The translations under genes and the position numbers were made by a program. DNA of 57,171 bases from Methylovulum sp. (GTDB lineage Bacteria > Pseudomonadota > Gammaproteobacteria > Methylococcales > Methylomonadaceae). The notes beneath the pieces are model-generated. The model searched no databases, was not told where the DNA came from, and saw nothing but the letters and a program-made list of their open reading frames with translations. The stretch spans positions 1 to 57,171 of the forward strand of contig JAQTQZ010000021.1 of NCBI GenBank assembly GCA_028712695.1. Reading direction: 5' to 3'. Shown piece by piece: positions 1 through 9,509 of this stretch (within the stretch, counting starts at the first letter, position 1; each line of letters starts with the position of its first letter).

Positions 1-123
1 GGACGTAATCCGGTCGCGTTCTTCTTGGGTAATTTTTTTCCCTTCGTTGTTCTTAAGCCACGCATCAAAGCGGCGCGCGTCTTTGCCCGTTAAAACAGGG
101 GTATCTTTAATGGGTGTAGCCAT
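1..123 (-). CDS. Hypothetical protein, N-terminal part only
   Basis: An ATG at 123 reading leftwards opens a frame that runs off the window edge after 41 codons without a stop. It begins MATPIKDTPVLTGKDARRF and is rich in charged residues. Its opening resembles the short accessory proteins that start M-x-T-P-I-K-x-T-P-V-L and often lie next to toxin-like partners. That resemblance is from memory and no function can be assigned from 41 residues. It reads away from sbcC and is separated from it by a long non-coding stretch. Confidence 0.55.
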   Translation of the reverse strand, partial: MATPIKDTPVLTGKDARRFDAWLKNNEGKKITQEERDRITS

Positions 124-320
124 GCCTAACCTCATTCTTGCCATTTTATCAATGATTTATTTTGCTCCCCAGTATAACAAGCCGTAATAGACAGCAAATA
201 ATCACAGGGCTTGAACGGCGCATGGCAGCAGTACGGAACCGGCTAAAGCAATTAAACAATTTGACACCGCAAATACTGGACTTTTTTGTTATGACAAAGG
301 GCACAGCAGGCCGCCGATGC

Positions 321-341
321 TTTTAGCCCTGGCGGCTAAAA
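321..341. repeat. Perfect 8-bp inverted repeat
   Basis: TTTTAGCC, a 5-base spacer CTGGC, then GGCTAAAA form a perfect hairpin. Both arms end in a run of A or T, so it could stop transcription in either direction. There is no gene close enough on either side to give it a clear owner. Confidence 0.5.
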
Positions 342-775
342 TCAGCAACAAAATGTGGAGTTAATAGCCCTTGATTCTATGGTGTTAGACATTGGGCAGC
401 GTAATAATTCCGGCCTGTTCCATAAAAGCTTTACGGCCTTGACGATACTAAAAATAAACGCAGTTAATCCGTTAGAGTCATCAAAAGACAGTGCTGGCAT
501 GTATGCCAACCTACGCAAAGGTTGGATATCGGCCGCTGCAATGGTAAGCCAGATAAGACGAACAGGGAGCAAATATCTAAGCAATATTTAAGCTGTTTTT
601 ATGGGATTTGGCGGGGCTTTTTGGGGCCAGACAGCAGGGAGGCATTGATCGCTAAGCCATCACCCTTTACCGGTAGGCTTTAGGCTTAACTGCCGTTGTT
701 TATACCACATTATCCCCCATAATCTTTGGCTTTTGTTTTACCCAATGTCATCATGTATCATCACGTGTTAATAAC

Positions 776-798
776 AAAAACCACACCAGCGGGTTTTT
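776..798. terminator. Possible terminator-like hairpin
   Basis: AAAAACC and GGTTTTT pair across a 9-base loop, leaving a T run on either strand. It lies 66 bases before sbcC and may insulate that gene. The stem has only two GC pairs, so this is a weak call. Confidence 0.3.
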
Positions 799-864
799 CT
801 TGGGCGCTACTGCGGACACTACTAAGCAGGTGTTTGTATTAAAAATAAATAAAATAATATACTT

Positions 865-3800
865 ATGAAGATACTTAATGTTCATTTCAAAAACATCAAT
901 TCATTGGAAGGTGAAAGCCGTATCGACTTTACCCTGCCGCCTATTTCCGATACGGGTGTTTTTGCAATTACCGGGGCTAACGGTTCTGGTAAGTCGAGTA
1001 TTTTAGATGCCATCACTTTAGGGTTGTACGGTGAAACATTCCGTTTTGACCGTCCGGCCAGTTTTGTGATGACCAAGCATACCGCCGAGTGTTTTGCAGA
1101 AGTTGATTTTGCCTTGTCTGGTGACAGGTACCAGTCCAGCTGGCATGTCCGGCGCACGGATGAGAACCCACTGGCTGAACTGGAGCAGCCGCAGATGCGC
1201 TTGGTGCGCCTGCAAGACGGGGTTGCTTTGGCGAGCAATCCGCATCAAGTCTGTGCACTGATCACTGAGCTGACAGGGATGAATTTCCGTAATTTCACCC
1301 GTTCAATACTCTTGGCGCAAGGCGATTTCGCGGCCTTCCTTAATGCGCTCGATAGTGAACGCATGGATATTTTGGAAAAAATAATCAATACCGATATTTA
1401 TGCGGATTCCAAAAAACAGATCACCGAAAAAGCGGATGAGGCGCAACAAAAACTGGCGGACTTAACCACGCAATTGGCAGGTATTAGCTTGTTTGAACCT
1501 GAGCAGTTGGATGCCCATCAACACGATTTACAGGATTTCAACGAGCAACATGCCGAATTTCAGGCACGGCAAAAAAAACTGCAACAACAGCAAGTGGCGC
1601 TGAACGGGATAGCCGAGTTACAACAGCAATTTGCCCACCAGCAAAATCAAGTGGCGTCAGTTAACGCCCAGTTTGAAAATCTCCAGGGCCAGCTTGAGCA
1701 AATCGTTGCAATGCACAAGGCGTTGCAGTTTAAAGACGATGCCTTAGAAGTTAATGATAAAAAACAGGCGATTGCCCAACATGAGGCGGCGCTGGATAAT
1801 TTTCAGCGTGAGCTTGAACAGCTAAAAGACAGGTTAGGCGGAGCGTCTGCGCCTGAGCAGTTGGCGGGGCAGTCGTTGTCCGCGCAGAAGCAAACGATTG
1901 ACGGGCTGGCTGCCAAAGTTAATTCACTCCGTACAAGCCAGCAGTCGGAAATGCAATTATGGCAAGCGCTGGGCACGCAGATTAATGACAAAAAAGCGGG
2001 TATTGACAGGGTGGCCGGCTGGTTGGCTGAGCATGCTGCGGATGAAGCATTGCTGGATAATTTCCCCGAAACCGGCAAGTTAAAAAGGCTCAGGGCGGAG
2101 CGTGTCGAGCTAAGTGCAAATCAGAAAGTTTTTACTAAGAAAACCAAAAAATCGACCGCATCGTTTAAAAATAATAATGCGGCACTTGAGCAAGCCAACA
2201 AAAATGTAGTTGAGTTAGGGCAACAGCTGGACGCCGCTGAAAAAGAACTTGAGGCACTGGCCGACGACCATACCTTAGACGAAATTGAAGCGTTAAGGCA
2301 AGAGCAACAGGAGCGGGTCAAGGCCTTTCAGGAGCTGCATGATCTTGCGCTTGTACATAATAAACTGACGGATGGCGGGTTCAGCCTGTTTGCTGCATTT
2401 AAACGTAAATCCGTAAGGGTAATGCCTGAAACACAACGGTTAACGGCGGAGCTTGAGCGCTTGACTCAGGAAATAAAACGCGAAGAAAACATTAAACGCG
2501 CCCTAGACCAGTCCTTAATTTATGAAGCGCTGTTAAAGAAGATGGCGCCTGAACGGGTGCATCTTGTCGATGGTAAGCCTTGCCCATTGTGTGGCTCGTT
2601 GCAACATCCTTTTAGCAAGCATCCACCGGCAGTCATGGCGAATTCCGTGAAAGCCGTGAGTGACCAACAGCTAAAAATAAGGACTTTGCAGATTTCAGCC
2701 ACGCACTTAAGGCAGCAAATCACCGCATCCGAAAAAGCCTCAGAAAACGAACAAAACACGCAAGTGCGGGCACAGCAATTAAAGACGCAGTGGCTATCGC
2801 TATGTAACCGTTTGAATGCGGCCAGCCCTGAGCTTGACATCAATAACACGAAATGGATGCTGCACTTGGTGAAAAATGAAGCCGAACAATTGAAAGAAAT
2901 TGTCGCGTTGCTTGGTAAATATCAAAGCCAACAGGCGCTAATTGTAAAAACTAAGGCGTTGATTGCTAAAAACCAGGCGGATGCACTGCAGTTGCAGGCC
3001 AGTGCCGGACAATTGGGTGCGGCTTATGAAGAGCAAACCCAAGAATACAAAGCCAATGCGGATGCCTTAGCTTTATGTGTGCAAGAAGAAAAACAGCTGA
3101 TAGAAAAAATAACCGCACAATTGGCAACATTGGGCGAAAAAATGCCCGATAAAGGCAAGGAGGATGCATTGTTTGACCGGCTTAACAGCAGGAGGCAAGA
3201 ATATCAAGGCTATGCGTTGCGGCGCAAAAGTCTGGCTGACGAATTGGTAACCTTGCAAACCAAGCAGGCCGATTGTCAAGCCGAAATAACCCGCTATAAC
3301 GAGTTGCTTGAGCTATATGGCGACCAATTACAAGGTGCCGAAGGTGTTGGTTTACATTTGGCGCTAATCGAAAAACAGAAATTAATCGCCGATAAGCAAC
3401 AGTTGCTGGCGCAGCTGAAAAATGAACTGGCCCTGTTGCTACAGACCTTGCAGGAAAAAATTCAGGCCAGTGGTTTTATAAGTGTGGACGAATTGCAACA
3501 GCAATTGGAGATGATCGCCAGCCAGCCGGAACTGGAACAGCAAAAAGCACAGTTAGAACAATCTATAGCTGAAAAAACATCGGTGCTAGATAACACCAAG
3601 CGGTTGCTGGACGCTGGGTTGGATCGTATTGGCACAGTGCCGGATATTGAGCAACTTGAGCAACAATTGAAAACAGTTGCTGAAAAAAAGGCGATAGTGC
3701 ACTTTGAAATCGAACGTCTGGAAAAAGTGCTTAAGCAGCAACGCCAGCAGCAGCAGCGCTATGATGCCGTGCAAGCGCAGTTGCAACAACAACAAGCGCT

Positions 3801-4311
3801 TACTGAAGCGTGTTTGGCAGACGTCGCGTTGCTTGGCGCAGAGCACGGCATGGCATTCCGCCGTCGGGTGCAAACCAAACTGGCCGAGCAGCTGCTGGCA
3901 CATACCAACGCCATGCTGGAAAAACTCAGTGGCCGTTATTATGTGCGGCAAAGGCCAAGCGAGCAGGGTTTGGCTTTGGAGATTGAAGACACTTACCAAA
4001 ACAATGTCCGGCGCTTCCCTAAGACTTTGTCAGGGGGCGAGGGTTTTGTGGTCAGTTTGGCGCTTGCTTTAGGGCTTTCTGAAATGGCTAGTAATGGCAG
4101 GTCGGTGGATTCGTTGTTTTTGGATGAAGGCTTTGGCAATCTGGATGCCGAAACGCTTTATACCGTCATTAGCACGCTGGAAAGCTTACAAACCCACGGA
4201 AAAACGGTCGGGGTCATTTCCCATGTCGAGGCGGTGCAAAAGCGTTTTAAGGCACAATTACAAGTGGTTAAAAAGCCTAACGGCATGGGTGAATTGCGGC
4301 AGGTCTCGTAA
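865..4311 (+). CDS. sbcC: SbcC, nuclease SbcCD ATPase subunit
   Basis: The 1148-residue protein is an SMC/Rad50-type ATPase of the SbcCD complex, which cuts hairpins and protein-blocked DNA ends. The Walker A loop GANGSGKSS is at residues 37-45. Long Gln/Glu-rich coiled coils flank a zinc-hook CPLCG at 573-577. The signature LSGGEG lies near 1055 and Walker B (SLFLDEGFG) near 1083-1091. Length fits the family (about 1050-1200). The ATG at 865 is the first start and has the expected N-terminus, but no clear Shine-Dalgarno precedes it. SbcD, the nuclease partner, is normally encoded immediately upstream; here the upstream stretch is empty, so the partner must be elsewhere or missing. The gene converges on pyrD with 21 bases between them. 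Confidence 0.95.
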   Translation: MKILNVHFKNINSLEGESRIDFTLPPISDTGVFAITGANGSGKSSILDAITLGLYGETFRFDRPASFVMTKHTAECFAEVDFALSGDRYQSSWHVRRTDENPLAELEQPQMRLVRLQDGVALASNPHQVCALITELTGMNFRNFTRSILLAQGDFAAFLNALDSERMDILEKIINTDIYADSKKQITEKADEAQQKLADLTTQLAGISLFEPEQLDAHQHDLQDFNEQHAEFQARQKKLQQQQVALNGIAELQQQFAHQQNQVASVNAQFENLQGQLEQIVAMHKALQFKDDALEVNDKKQAIAQHEAALDNFQRELEQLKDRLGGASAPEQLAGQSLSAQKQTIDGLAAKVNSLRTSQQSEMQLWQALGTQINDKKAGIDRVAGWLAEHAADEALLDNFPETGKLKRLRAERVELSANQKVFTKKTKKSTASFKNNNAALEQANKNVVELGQQLDAAEKELEALADDHTLDEIEALRQEQQERVKAFQELHDLALVHNKLTDGGFSLFAAFKRKSVRVMPETQRLTAELERLTQEIKREENIKRALDQSLIYEALLKKMAPERVHLVDGKPCPLCGSLQHPFSKHPPAVMANSVKAVSDQQLKIRTLQISATHLRQQITASEKASENEQNTQVRAQQLKTQWLSLCNRLNAASPELDINNTKWMLHLVKNEAEQLKEIVALLGKYQSQQALIVKTKALIAKNQADALQLQASAGQLGAAYEEQTQEYKANADALALCVQEEKQLIEKITAQLATLGEKMPDKGKEDALFDRLNSRRQEYQGYALRRKSLADELVTLQTKQADCQAEITRYNELLELYGDQLQGAEGVGLHLALIEKQKLIADKQQLLAQLKNELALLLQTLQEKIQASGFISVDELQQQLEMIASQPELEQQKAQLEQSIAEKTSVLDNTKRLLDAGLDRIGTVPDIEQLEQQLKTVAEKKAIVHFEIERLEKVLKQQRQQQQRYDAVQAQLQQQQALTEACLADVALLGAEHGMAFRRRVQTKLAEQLLAHTNAMLEKLSGRYYVRQRPSEQGLALEIEDTYQNNVRRFPKTLSGGEGFVVSLALALGLSEMASNGRSVDSLFLDEGFGNLDAETLYTVISTLESLQTHGKTVGVISHVEAVQKRFKAQLQVVKKPNGMGELRQVS

Positions 4312-4332
4312 TGCCTTGTGTCCCAGAAGATA

Positions 4333-5364
4333 TTAGCCGCGAGGGCCGTGGCTAAAATGATTCGCAATAGAGGCTATCAATTCAGGCCCTTGGTAAATAA
4401 GGCCGGTATAGACTTGTACCAAACTGGCGCCGGCAGCGATTTTTTCTTGGGCATCGGCGGCGCAGGCAATGCCGCCAGCGGCAATAATCGGGCAGCGTCC
4501 GTTTAATTCAGCCGCTAAGTTCTGGACTACCGCAGTGGCTTTCGCTTTAACAGGCGCACCACTTAAGCCGCCGGTTTCTTGGGCGAGCGGATGATCCCCC
4601 AGCATGTCACGGGCGATGGTGGTATTCGTTGCTATTACGCCGTCAACCGCAAAATCCAACAGCAATTTGGCGATATGGTTGATTTCGTCTGTTGTCAAAT
4701 CAGGCGCGATTTTTAACACTAAGGGCACATAACGTCCATGCTCTTGGCTTAATTTAAGCTGCTCTTCCTTTAACGCGCTAATAAGTTTTTTAATTTCATC
4801 ACCTTGCTGCAATTGGCGTAAATTCTGAGTGTTTGGCGAAGAAATGTTGATGGTTATGTAACTGGCCACCGTATACGCTTTACGCAAGCCAAACAAATAA
4901 TCATCAGCGGCGCTGTCAATCGGCGTATCAAAGTTCTTACCGATATTAACCCCCAAAATACCGGAGTATCGGCTTTGTTTTACCTGTGCAAGCAAATGGT
5001 CTATGCCCAAATTATTAAAACCCATGCGGTTAATGATCGCCTGATGATCAGGTAGCCTGAACAAGCGCGGCTTCGGATTGCCCGGTTGCGGGCGGGGCGT
5101 GACGGTGCCTATTTCGATAAAGCCAAAGCCTAGAGCGGCGAGCGCATCAATATAATCGCCGTTCTTATCCAATCCCGCCGCCAATCCCACTGGATTTTTA
5201 AAAATCATCCCCATCACCGTGACGGGGTTATCTTGCACAGTAGGGTAAATCAGTTTTGCTAATCCGGATTGATGCGCCGCATTCAATAATTTAAGCGTCA
5301 ATTCATGGGCGGTTTCAGGGTTTAGGGAAAACAGTAGCGGGCGCAATAATGGGTATAAATTCAT
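4333..5364 (-). CDS. pyrD: Dihydroorotate dehydrogenase (quinone), class 2
   Basis: This 343-residue membrane-associated FMN enzyme oxidises dihydroorotate to orotate in pyrimidine synthesis and passes electrons to ubiquinone. The N-terminal helix (MNLYPLLRPLLF) typical of class 2 enzymes is present. Substrate-binding INRMGFNN is at 111-118 and the catalytic Ser lies in NISSPNT around 173-179. FMN-binding segments NTT and AAGGI follow towards the C-terminus. Length equals the family norm (about 336-345). It lies 16 bases downstream of thiO on the same strand, so the two are likely co-transcribed. Confidence 0.96.
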   Translation of the reverse strand: MNLYPLLRPLLFSLNPETAHELTLKLLNAAHQSGLAKLIYPTVQDNPVTVMGMIFKNPVGLAAGLDKNGDYIDALAALGFGFIEIGTVTPRPQPGNPKPRLFRLPDHQAIINRMGFNNLGIDHLLAQVKQSRYSGILGVNIGKNFDTPIDSAADDYLFGLRKAYTVASYITINISSPNTQNLRQLQQGDEIKKLISALKEEQLKLSQEHGRYVPLVLKIAPDLTTDEINHIAKLLLDFAVDGVIATNTTIARDMLGDHPLAQETGGLSGAPVKAKATAVVQNLAAELNGRCPIIAAGGIACAADAQEKIAAGASLVQVYTGLIYQGPELIASIANHFSHGPRG

Positions 5365-5380
5365 GATGGCTTGGGTGGGC

Positions 5381-6481
5381 TTAGTGTGGGCAGGATAATT
5401 GATAGGGTTCGGGATTGATTAGGGGGGGGCGCTGCAATACGAGATCAACCAGTAATTGAGCCGAAGCTGGCCCCATAACTAGGCCATTTCTAAAATGCCC
5501 CGCGTTAATGCTTAAGTTACTAATGTCAGGGTGGTTGTCAATATAAGGCACGCCTTGGTTAGTGCCTGGCCTTAAACCCGCCCAGTGATGCGTTAGCGGA
5601 TAATTGTTAAGGGTGGGCAGTAAATTTAACGCGAATGTTTTAAGTTTATCGTAAGCAGCGGACGTGGTGGTTTTATTGAATTCGTCTTGTTCCACGGTGC
5701 TGCCTGCGAGGATTTTTCCATCACGGCGCGGGATCAGATAGTGGTCGTTTTCCAGCACTATGCACGGTAATGTGTCCGGTTTTGCATCAAATAGCAACAT
5801 TTGGCCTTTCACGGGTTTTATTTTAGGTTTATCCCCCGTGATGTTAGAAAAAATCTCCTGAAATAATCGCCCTGTCCATGCGCCGGTAGCAATAATTAGT
5901 TGGTTGATTGTGAATTGGCCGCTTGTAGTGCCAATAGCCGTAATACGGCTTTTATCGATTTTTACCGCAGTGAGTTCACAGTGTTCAGACATTGCAACCC
6001 CTTTATTTCTAAGATCCTGTATTAATGATTTGACCAAACGCGGGTTGCGGGCTTGGGCAATGCTAGGTAACCAAAGCGGGTTTTCAGGTTGTATGTTCAG
6101 GCCACTAAGCTGCGCCTCATTGGCGGGTTGGCATGGGATAGCGTTAGTCGTACACCAATTGACGGCGGTTTTTATGTCTGGATTTTTAGTGATCAGCAAG
6201 CCGCAAGGCGTCCATTCAGGGTCTAAGCCAGTATCAGCGAGTAGTTGGGCTGCCAAATTCGGGTATAATATTAAACTTTGTAGGGTTAATTGCGTAATCG
6301 CATCGGGTTGGCGCCAAGGATATAACGGCAATAAGATACCGCCGCCTGCCCATGAGGCTTCCTGTCCTAGTCTGTTTTTTTCAATAATATTGACGGTTGC
6401 GCCCGCGTTGAAGAATGCCCTGGCCGTCAGAAGGCCGATAATGCCGCCACCAATAATCGTAATGTCAGGTGTTGTTGTCAT
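5381..6481 (-). CDS. thiO: Glycine oxidase ThiO
   Basis: FAD-dependent amine oxidase of the DAO family that converts glycine to the imine used for thiazole synthesis in thiamin biosynthesis. The Rossmann motif GGGIIG lies about ten residues from the chosen N-terminus MTTTPDI. The FAD-contacting stretch near EASWAGGGILLP and the C-terminal HWAGLRPGT and GHFRNG motifs are typical of ThiO. I chose the ATG at 6481 because homologues begin just before the Rossmann fold. An in-frame ATG at 6526 has a better ribosome site (AGGGG) and is a serious alternative; the frame stays open to 6688. No other thi gene and no TPP riboswitch consensus is visible nearby. Confidence 0.85.
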   Translation of the reverse strand: MTTTPDITIIGGGIIGLLTARAFFNAGATVNIIEKNRLGQEASWAGGGILLPLYPWRQPDAITQLTLQSLILYPNLAAQLLADTGLDPEWTPCGLLITKNPDIKTAVNWCTTNAIPCQPANEAQLSGLNIQPENPLWLPSIAQARNPRLVKSLIQDLRNKGVAMSEHCELTAVKIDKSRITAIGTTSGQFTINQLIIATGAWTGRLFQEIFSNITGDKPKIKPVKGQMLLFDAKPDTLPCIVLENDHYLIPRRDGKILAGSTVEQDEFNKTTTSAAYDKLKTFALNLLPTLNNYPLTHHWAGLRPGTNQGVPYIDNHPDISNLSINAGHFRNGLVMGPASAQLLVDLVLQRPPLINPEPYQLSCPH

Positions 6482-6760
6482 GAAGATTTGGACTGTTTCT
6501 TGGATAGGTTGTAATTGTTGCCGCATAGTATAACTTACCCCTGTGTTGAAAAGTGCAAGGGGTGAAAACAGCGGGCGGTGCCGATGAATTAAACCAAACT
6601 TATAAAATGGCCCATTTGCTAATGGGACAGCTTTTGTTAAAGACATTAATGTTATCTTGCGTTGTTGTTTTTTATACACATTGCACAACGTGACTAAAAT
6701 TTTTTATGTTACTTATTGATAAAAAAGGAATAATTGCTTTTTCTAAAATAGTATTAAAAC

Positions 6761-6789
6761 TTGTGGTGGATTAGATTTACTGCTAATAT
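6761..6789 (+). promoter_or_regulatory. Candidate promoter of the outer-membrane gene
   Basis: TTGTGG and TAATAT separated by 17 bases sit about 70 bases before the start codon at 6861. The -10 is a moderate match and the -35 only matches at TTG. The divergent thiO promoter must share this spacer. Confidence 0.3.
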
Positions 6790-6860
6790 CGCCGTCGTGG
6801 GACTCGCTTTGTTGTATAAAAGCAAAACTTGTAAAATAACAACCTCATAAGGGGAAGCCG

Positions 6861-7820
6861 ATGATCAATAAAAAGAACACAGTCTGGGGCATTGCCGCAG
6901 CAACATTAACAATCGCGGGTGCCCTGGCTGCACCACAAGCTGTCGCTCAAACAAAAGCAGAGCGTATGGCAGAAGCCGCAAATAATAAAGTTGAAGCATT
7001 GGAAGCCCAACTTCAAGCGATGCAGTACGAACTGCAATCGTTAAAAGCAGAAACAAACCGTCCTGTGGACTCTGCTAAAGTACAAGAATTGGATCAATGG
7101 ATGGCGTCGGTTAAATCGGCTCCTGTCCAGACAAAAGTTGTGCACGATAATATGGTCTTCTTCCGTGGCGGTTATGCCCACAATGATCAGGTTAGAAACG
7201 ATCTTTTGACAGGTAATCAATTTGCTGGAAACGTATTGGGCGGCGGCAAAACTGATAATGATGGTTGGTATACAGGCGCCGGTTTCGATTATGGTTTGAC
7301 CGATGATGTTTGGGGTATGATGAACAATACCGAAGTCATGGCTGAATTGATGTTCGAGTACAAGAATTTTGGAAAGAAAAAATTTGACAACGCTCCTGCG
7401 ACTGGGCTAAAGGGCAATGCTGGATCTAACAGCCCTGCGTGTACGCTTATTAACTTGGCGGCGAATGGCGGTGCTACCGGTGGTACCCCAGTACCAAATG
7501 CAGCAGGCACAGCAGGCTGTAATAATGTAACAGTCACCCAATTCACGTTATCTGCCGCACCAAAATTTAAATTCATGAAAGGCAGCAAATTCAGACCATG
7601 GATTATTCCTGTTGGTTTGGCCATTCATGTTATCAGCCCGCCATCTAACGGTGTAACGGTATTAAACCCAGGTGCGATGTTTGCTGCTGGCGCCGAGTAT
7701 CAAATCTGGAAAGAAATTAAAGTGGGTATGGATGCGCGTTACCATTGGACAGGTTACGATGCAGATGGTGTTAACACCAACGGCCTTACAGCGGGTGGTT
7801 ATCTCGGTATTGGCTTCTAA
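6861..7820 (+). CDS. Probable outer-membrane beta-barrel protein
   Basis: A 319-residue exported protein. A signal peptide with the hydrophobic core IAAATLTIAGALA ends near AVAQ at about residue 29. Residues 32-66 form a heptad-rich coiled coil (AERMAEAANNKVEALEAQL). The rest is rich in Gly, Asn and aromatic residues and alternates in the way beta-barrel strands do; it ends in GGYLGIGF, a terminal Phe as in many outer-membrane proteins. A strong ribosome site (AAGGGGAAG) and a strong terminator frame it as a single, probably well expressed gene. Coiled coil plus barrel suggests a trimeric or peptidoglycan-contacting surface protein. The specific substrate is unknown. Confidence 0.75.
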   Translation: MINKKNTVWGIAAATLTIAGALAAPQAVAQTKAERMAEAANNKVEALEAQLQAMQYELQSLKAETNRPVDSAKVQELDQWMASVKSAPVQTKVVHDNMVFFRGGYAHNDQVRNDLLTGNQFAGNVLGGGKTDNDGWYTGAGFDYGLTDDVWGMMNNTEVMAELMFEYKNFGKKKFDNAPATGLKGNAGSNSPACTLINLAANGGATGGTPVPNAAGTAGCNNVTVTQFTLSAAPKFKFMKGSKFRPWIIPVGLAIHVISPPSNGVTVLNPGAMFAAGAEYQIWKEIKVGMDARYHWTGYDADGVNTNGLTAGGYLGIGF

Positions 7821-7852
7821 GCTAAACGCTTAAGCTTAAGCTGAAAGGACGA

Positions 7853-7879
7853 GGGAGGGCTAACACCCCTCCCTTTTTT
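7853..7879 (+). terminator. Intrinsic terminator after the outer-membrane gene
   Basis: GGGAGGG pairs with CCCTCCC across a 7-base loop and is followed by TTTTTT. It lies 33 bases after the stop codon and separates this gene from the toxin-antitoxin operon. Confidence 0.9.
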
Positions 7880-7939
7880 GTGCCTGGCTATTGTGCGGGT
7901 GCTATACTTGGTGCCAAATATAGTTATAAGGTAAGCATA

Positions 7940-8215
7940 ATGAAAATCTCAGCCGATATTAAACCTGTCAGTTATTTAAAATTACACTCTGCGGATTTAT
8001 TAAACCAGATCAATGAAACGCATAGGCCGGTCATCATTACCCAAAATGGCGAGCCGAAAGCAGTTATGCAAGATACTGAAAGTTATGAGGCTATGAGAAA
8101 TGCGCTAGGTTTGTTGAAGCTTATAGCCCAGACGGAAGAAGATATTAGCAATGGCCATATCGTATCTCAAGCGCAAGTTTTTGATAAATTAGAACGGTTG
8201 TTGGCCAGTCAATGA
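7940..8215 (+). CDS. Phd/YefM-family antitoxin
   Basis: A 91-residue antitoxin that should bind and neutralise the following toxin and repress the shared promoter. The N-terminus MKISADIKPVSYLK, then VIITQNGEPKAVMQ and SYEAMRNAL, is the classic Phd/YefM DNA-binding fold; the acidic C-terminal tail is the usual toxin-wrapping part. The frame is open from 7880, but the ATG at 7940 gives the family N-terminus. Its stop overlaps the toxin start by four bases. Confidence 0.93.
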   Translation: MKISADIKPVSYLKLHSADLLNQINETHRPVIITQNGEPKAVMQDTESYEAMRNALGLLKLIAQTEEDISNGHIVSQAQVFDKLERLLASQ

Positions 8216-8547
8216 ATAAGCTGCTTCAGGTTCATTGGAGTAAAACAGCGGAACAGGATTTGTTGGCGATTATCTCATTTATTCATAATGCCAGCCCCCA
8301 CGCTGCGGTTAAGGCTTTTAGTGGAATCAAAGATAAAACCGCCGACTTGCTGCTGCTCCCTGAGGGGGGGCGGGTTGTGCCTGAGCTGCTAGCTCAAGGT
8401 ATAGCCCATCACAGAGAGCTTATTATTGCGCCTTGGCGTGTCATCTACAGGATGTCCTCCGGTACTATTTTCGTTTTAGCAGTCATAGATTCTCGCCGCA
8501 ATGTGGAAGACGTTTTGTTAGAGCGTTTAATTCGAACAAACTTATGA
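8212..8547 (+). CDS. RelE/ParE-family toxin
   Basis: This 111-residue protein has the RelE/ParE fold pattern: an N-terminal strand (LQVHWSKTAEQDLLAI), two helices with an A-rich junction, then a basic strand region (HRELIIAPWRVIYRM) and a C-terminal VIDSRRNVEDVL. Such proteins cut ribosome-bound mRNA (RelE) or poison gyrase (ParE); the sequence alone does not decide which. ATGA overlaps link it to the antitoxin before it and, unusually, to the aminopeptidase gene after it. Confidence 0.9.
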   Translation: MNKLLQVHWSKTAEQDLLAIISFIHNASPHAAVKAFSGIKDKTADLLLLPEGGRVVPELLAQGIAHHRELIIAPWRVIYRMSSGTIFVLAVIDSRRNVEDVLLERLIRTNL

Positions 8548-9509
8548 AAAATCTTTACCCTGAAATCCAGCCTTATCATACTTTTTTCCTTGAAACGGAT
8601 AGCAGCCATTCGGTGTATGTCGAGCAAAGCGGCAATCCTGAAGGCTTTCCCGCTGTTTTTCTACACGGCGGGCCGTGTTCCGGTACTAGACCAGATCACC
8701 GACGGTTCTTCAATCCTGAACTTTATCGCATTATTTTATTTGATCAGCGTGGTTGCGGTCAGTCGTCACCTTTTGGTGAGCTGGAGAATAATACCACGCA
8801 GGACTTGATTGATGACATGGAAAGCATTCGACAAAGGTTGGGTATAACGCGCTGGCTAGTGTTTGGTGGTTCATGGGGTGGGGCATTGGCGTTATTGTAT
8901 GCCCAGCAACACGCTGATTGCGTTAGCGTCCTGATTATTCGTGCCGTATTTTTAGCGCGGCGGCAAGATATGGATTGGTTTGCCAAGGATGGGGCAGGGC
9001 GCATTTATCCTGAACAATGGCAGCGGTTGGTCGATAGTGTCCATCACCATTATCAAGAAAACCTTATTGAAGGGCTTTGTGCGGCGTTATGGGGCGAAGA
9101 CGAAATTGCCAAACGCCGCGTCACCAAGGAATGGCTGGCTTGGGGGGCACAGGTGGCGTTAGGGAGCGCCTATCAACCAGGCCTACAAAATGAGCATGTC
9201 ACCGAGAGAATGGTCACGCAGGCGCGAATGGAGCTGCATTATGCTAGACACCATTATTTTATTACCGAAAATCAGATTTTGGAAAATTGTGCACGGCTAA
9301 ATAATATTCCGACCGTGATTATTCACGGGCGCCAGGATTTTCTTTGTCCGCTGGAAGCTGGCATGAAACTGCATCTGGCTTTGCCTGATGCCGACTATAT
9401 TGTGTTACCTAATGCGGGGCATATCGCTCACGGCGAAGAAATGATCGGCGCGTTGGTTTGTGCAACCGACCGGTTTGCTACCTTACAGCAAAAGCGGGAC
9501 GACAGATGA
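8544..9509 (+). CDS. pip: Prolyl aminopeptidase (S33 family)
   Basis: An alpha/beta-hydrolase of 321 residues that removes N-terminal proline from peptides, in the cytoplasm. The oxyanion segment HGGPCSG (41-47), strand motif DQRGCGQS (67-74), nucleophile elbow GGSWGG with Ser110, late acid in GRQDFLCP and final His in NAGHIAHG are all present, so it should be active. The start at 8544 overlaps the toxin stop (ATGA); the frame stays open to 8433, but the family N-terminus begins at MKNLYPEIQP. Confidence 0.95.
   Translation: MKNLYPEIQPYHTFFLETDSSHSVYVEQSGNPEGFPAVFLHGGPCSGTRPDHRRFFNPELYRIILFDQRGCGQSSPFGELENNTTQDLIDDMESIRQRLGITRWLVFGGSWGGALALLYAQQHADCVSVLIIRAVFLARRQDMDWFAKDGAGRIYPEQWQRLVDSVHHHYQENLIEGLCAALWGEDEIAKRRVTKEWLAWGAQVALGSAYQPGLQNEHVTERMVTQARMELHYARHHYFITENQILENCARLNNIPTVIIHGRQDFLCPLEAGMKLHLALPDADYIVLPNAGHIAHGEEMIGALVCATDRFATLQQKRDDR

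Larger units (their letters stand above)
124..864. other. Long intergenic region, no convincing gene
   Basis: About 740 bases separate the left-edge gene from sbcC. The only open frames longer than 60 codons are two overlapping frames of about 80 codons on opposite strands (342-591), with no ribosome site and unconvincing composition. Two hairpins stand out, at 321-341 and 776-798, listed separately. The last 30 bases before sbcC are almost pure A/T and probably hold its promoter. In many bacteria sbcD would occupy this place; nothing like it is visible. Confidence 0.6.

Noticed and set aside
342-591. Two overlapping 78-80 residue open frames on opposite strands
   Set aside because: No ribosome site, no domain, odd composition, and mutual overlap on opposite strands make chance more likely than a gene.
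6482-6860. TPP riboswitch ahead of thiO
   Set aside because: The conserved CTGAGA and ACCTGATCTGG-like blocks were not found on the minus strand in this spacer.
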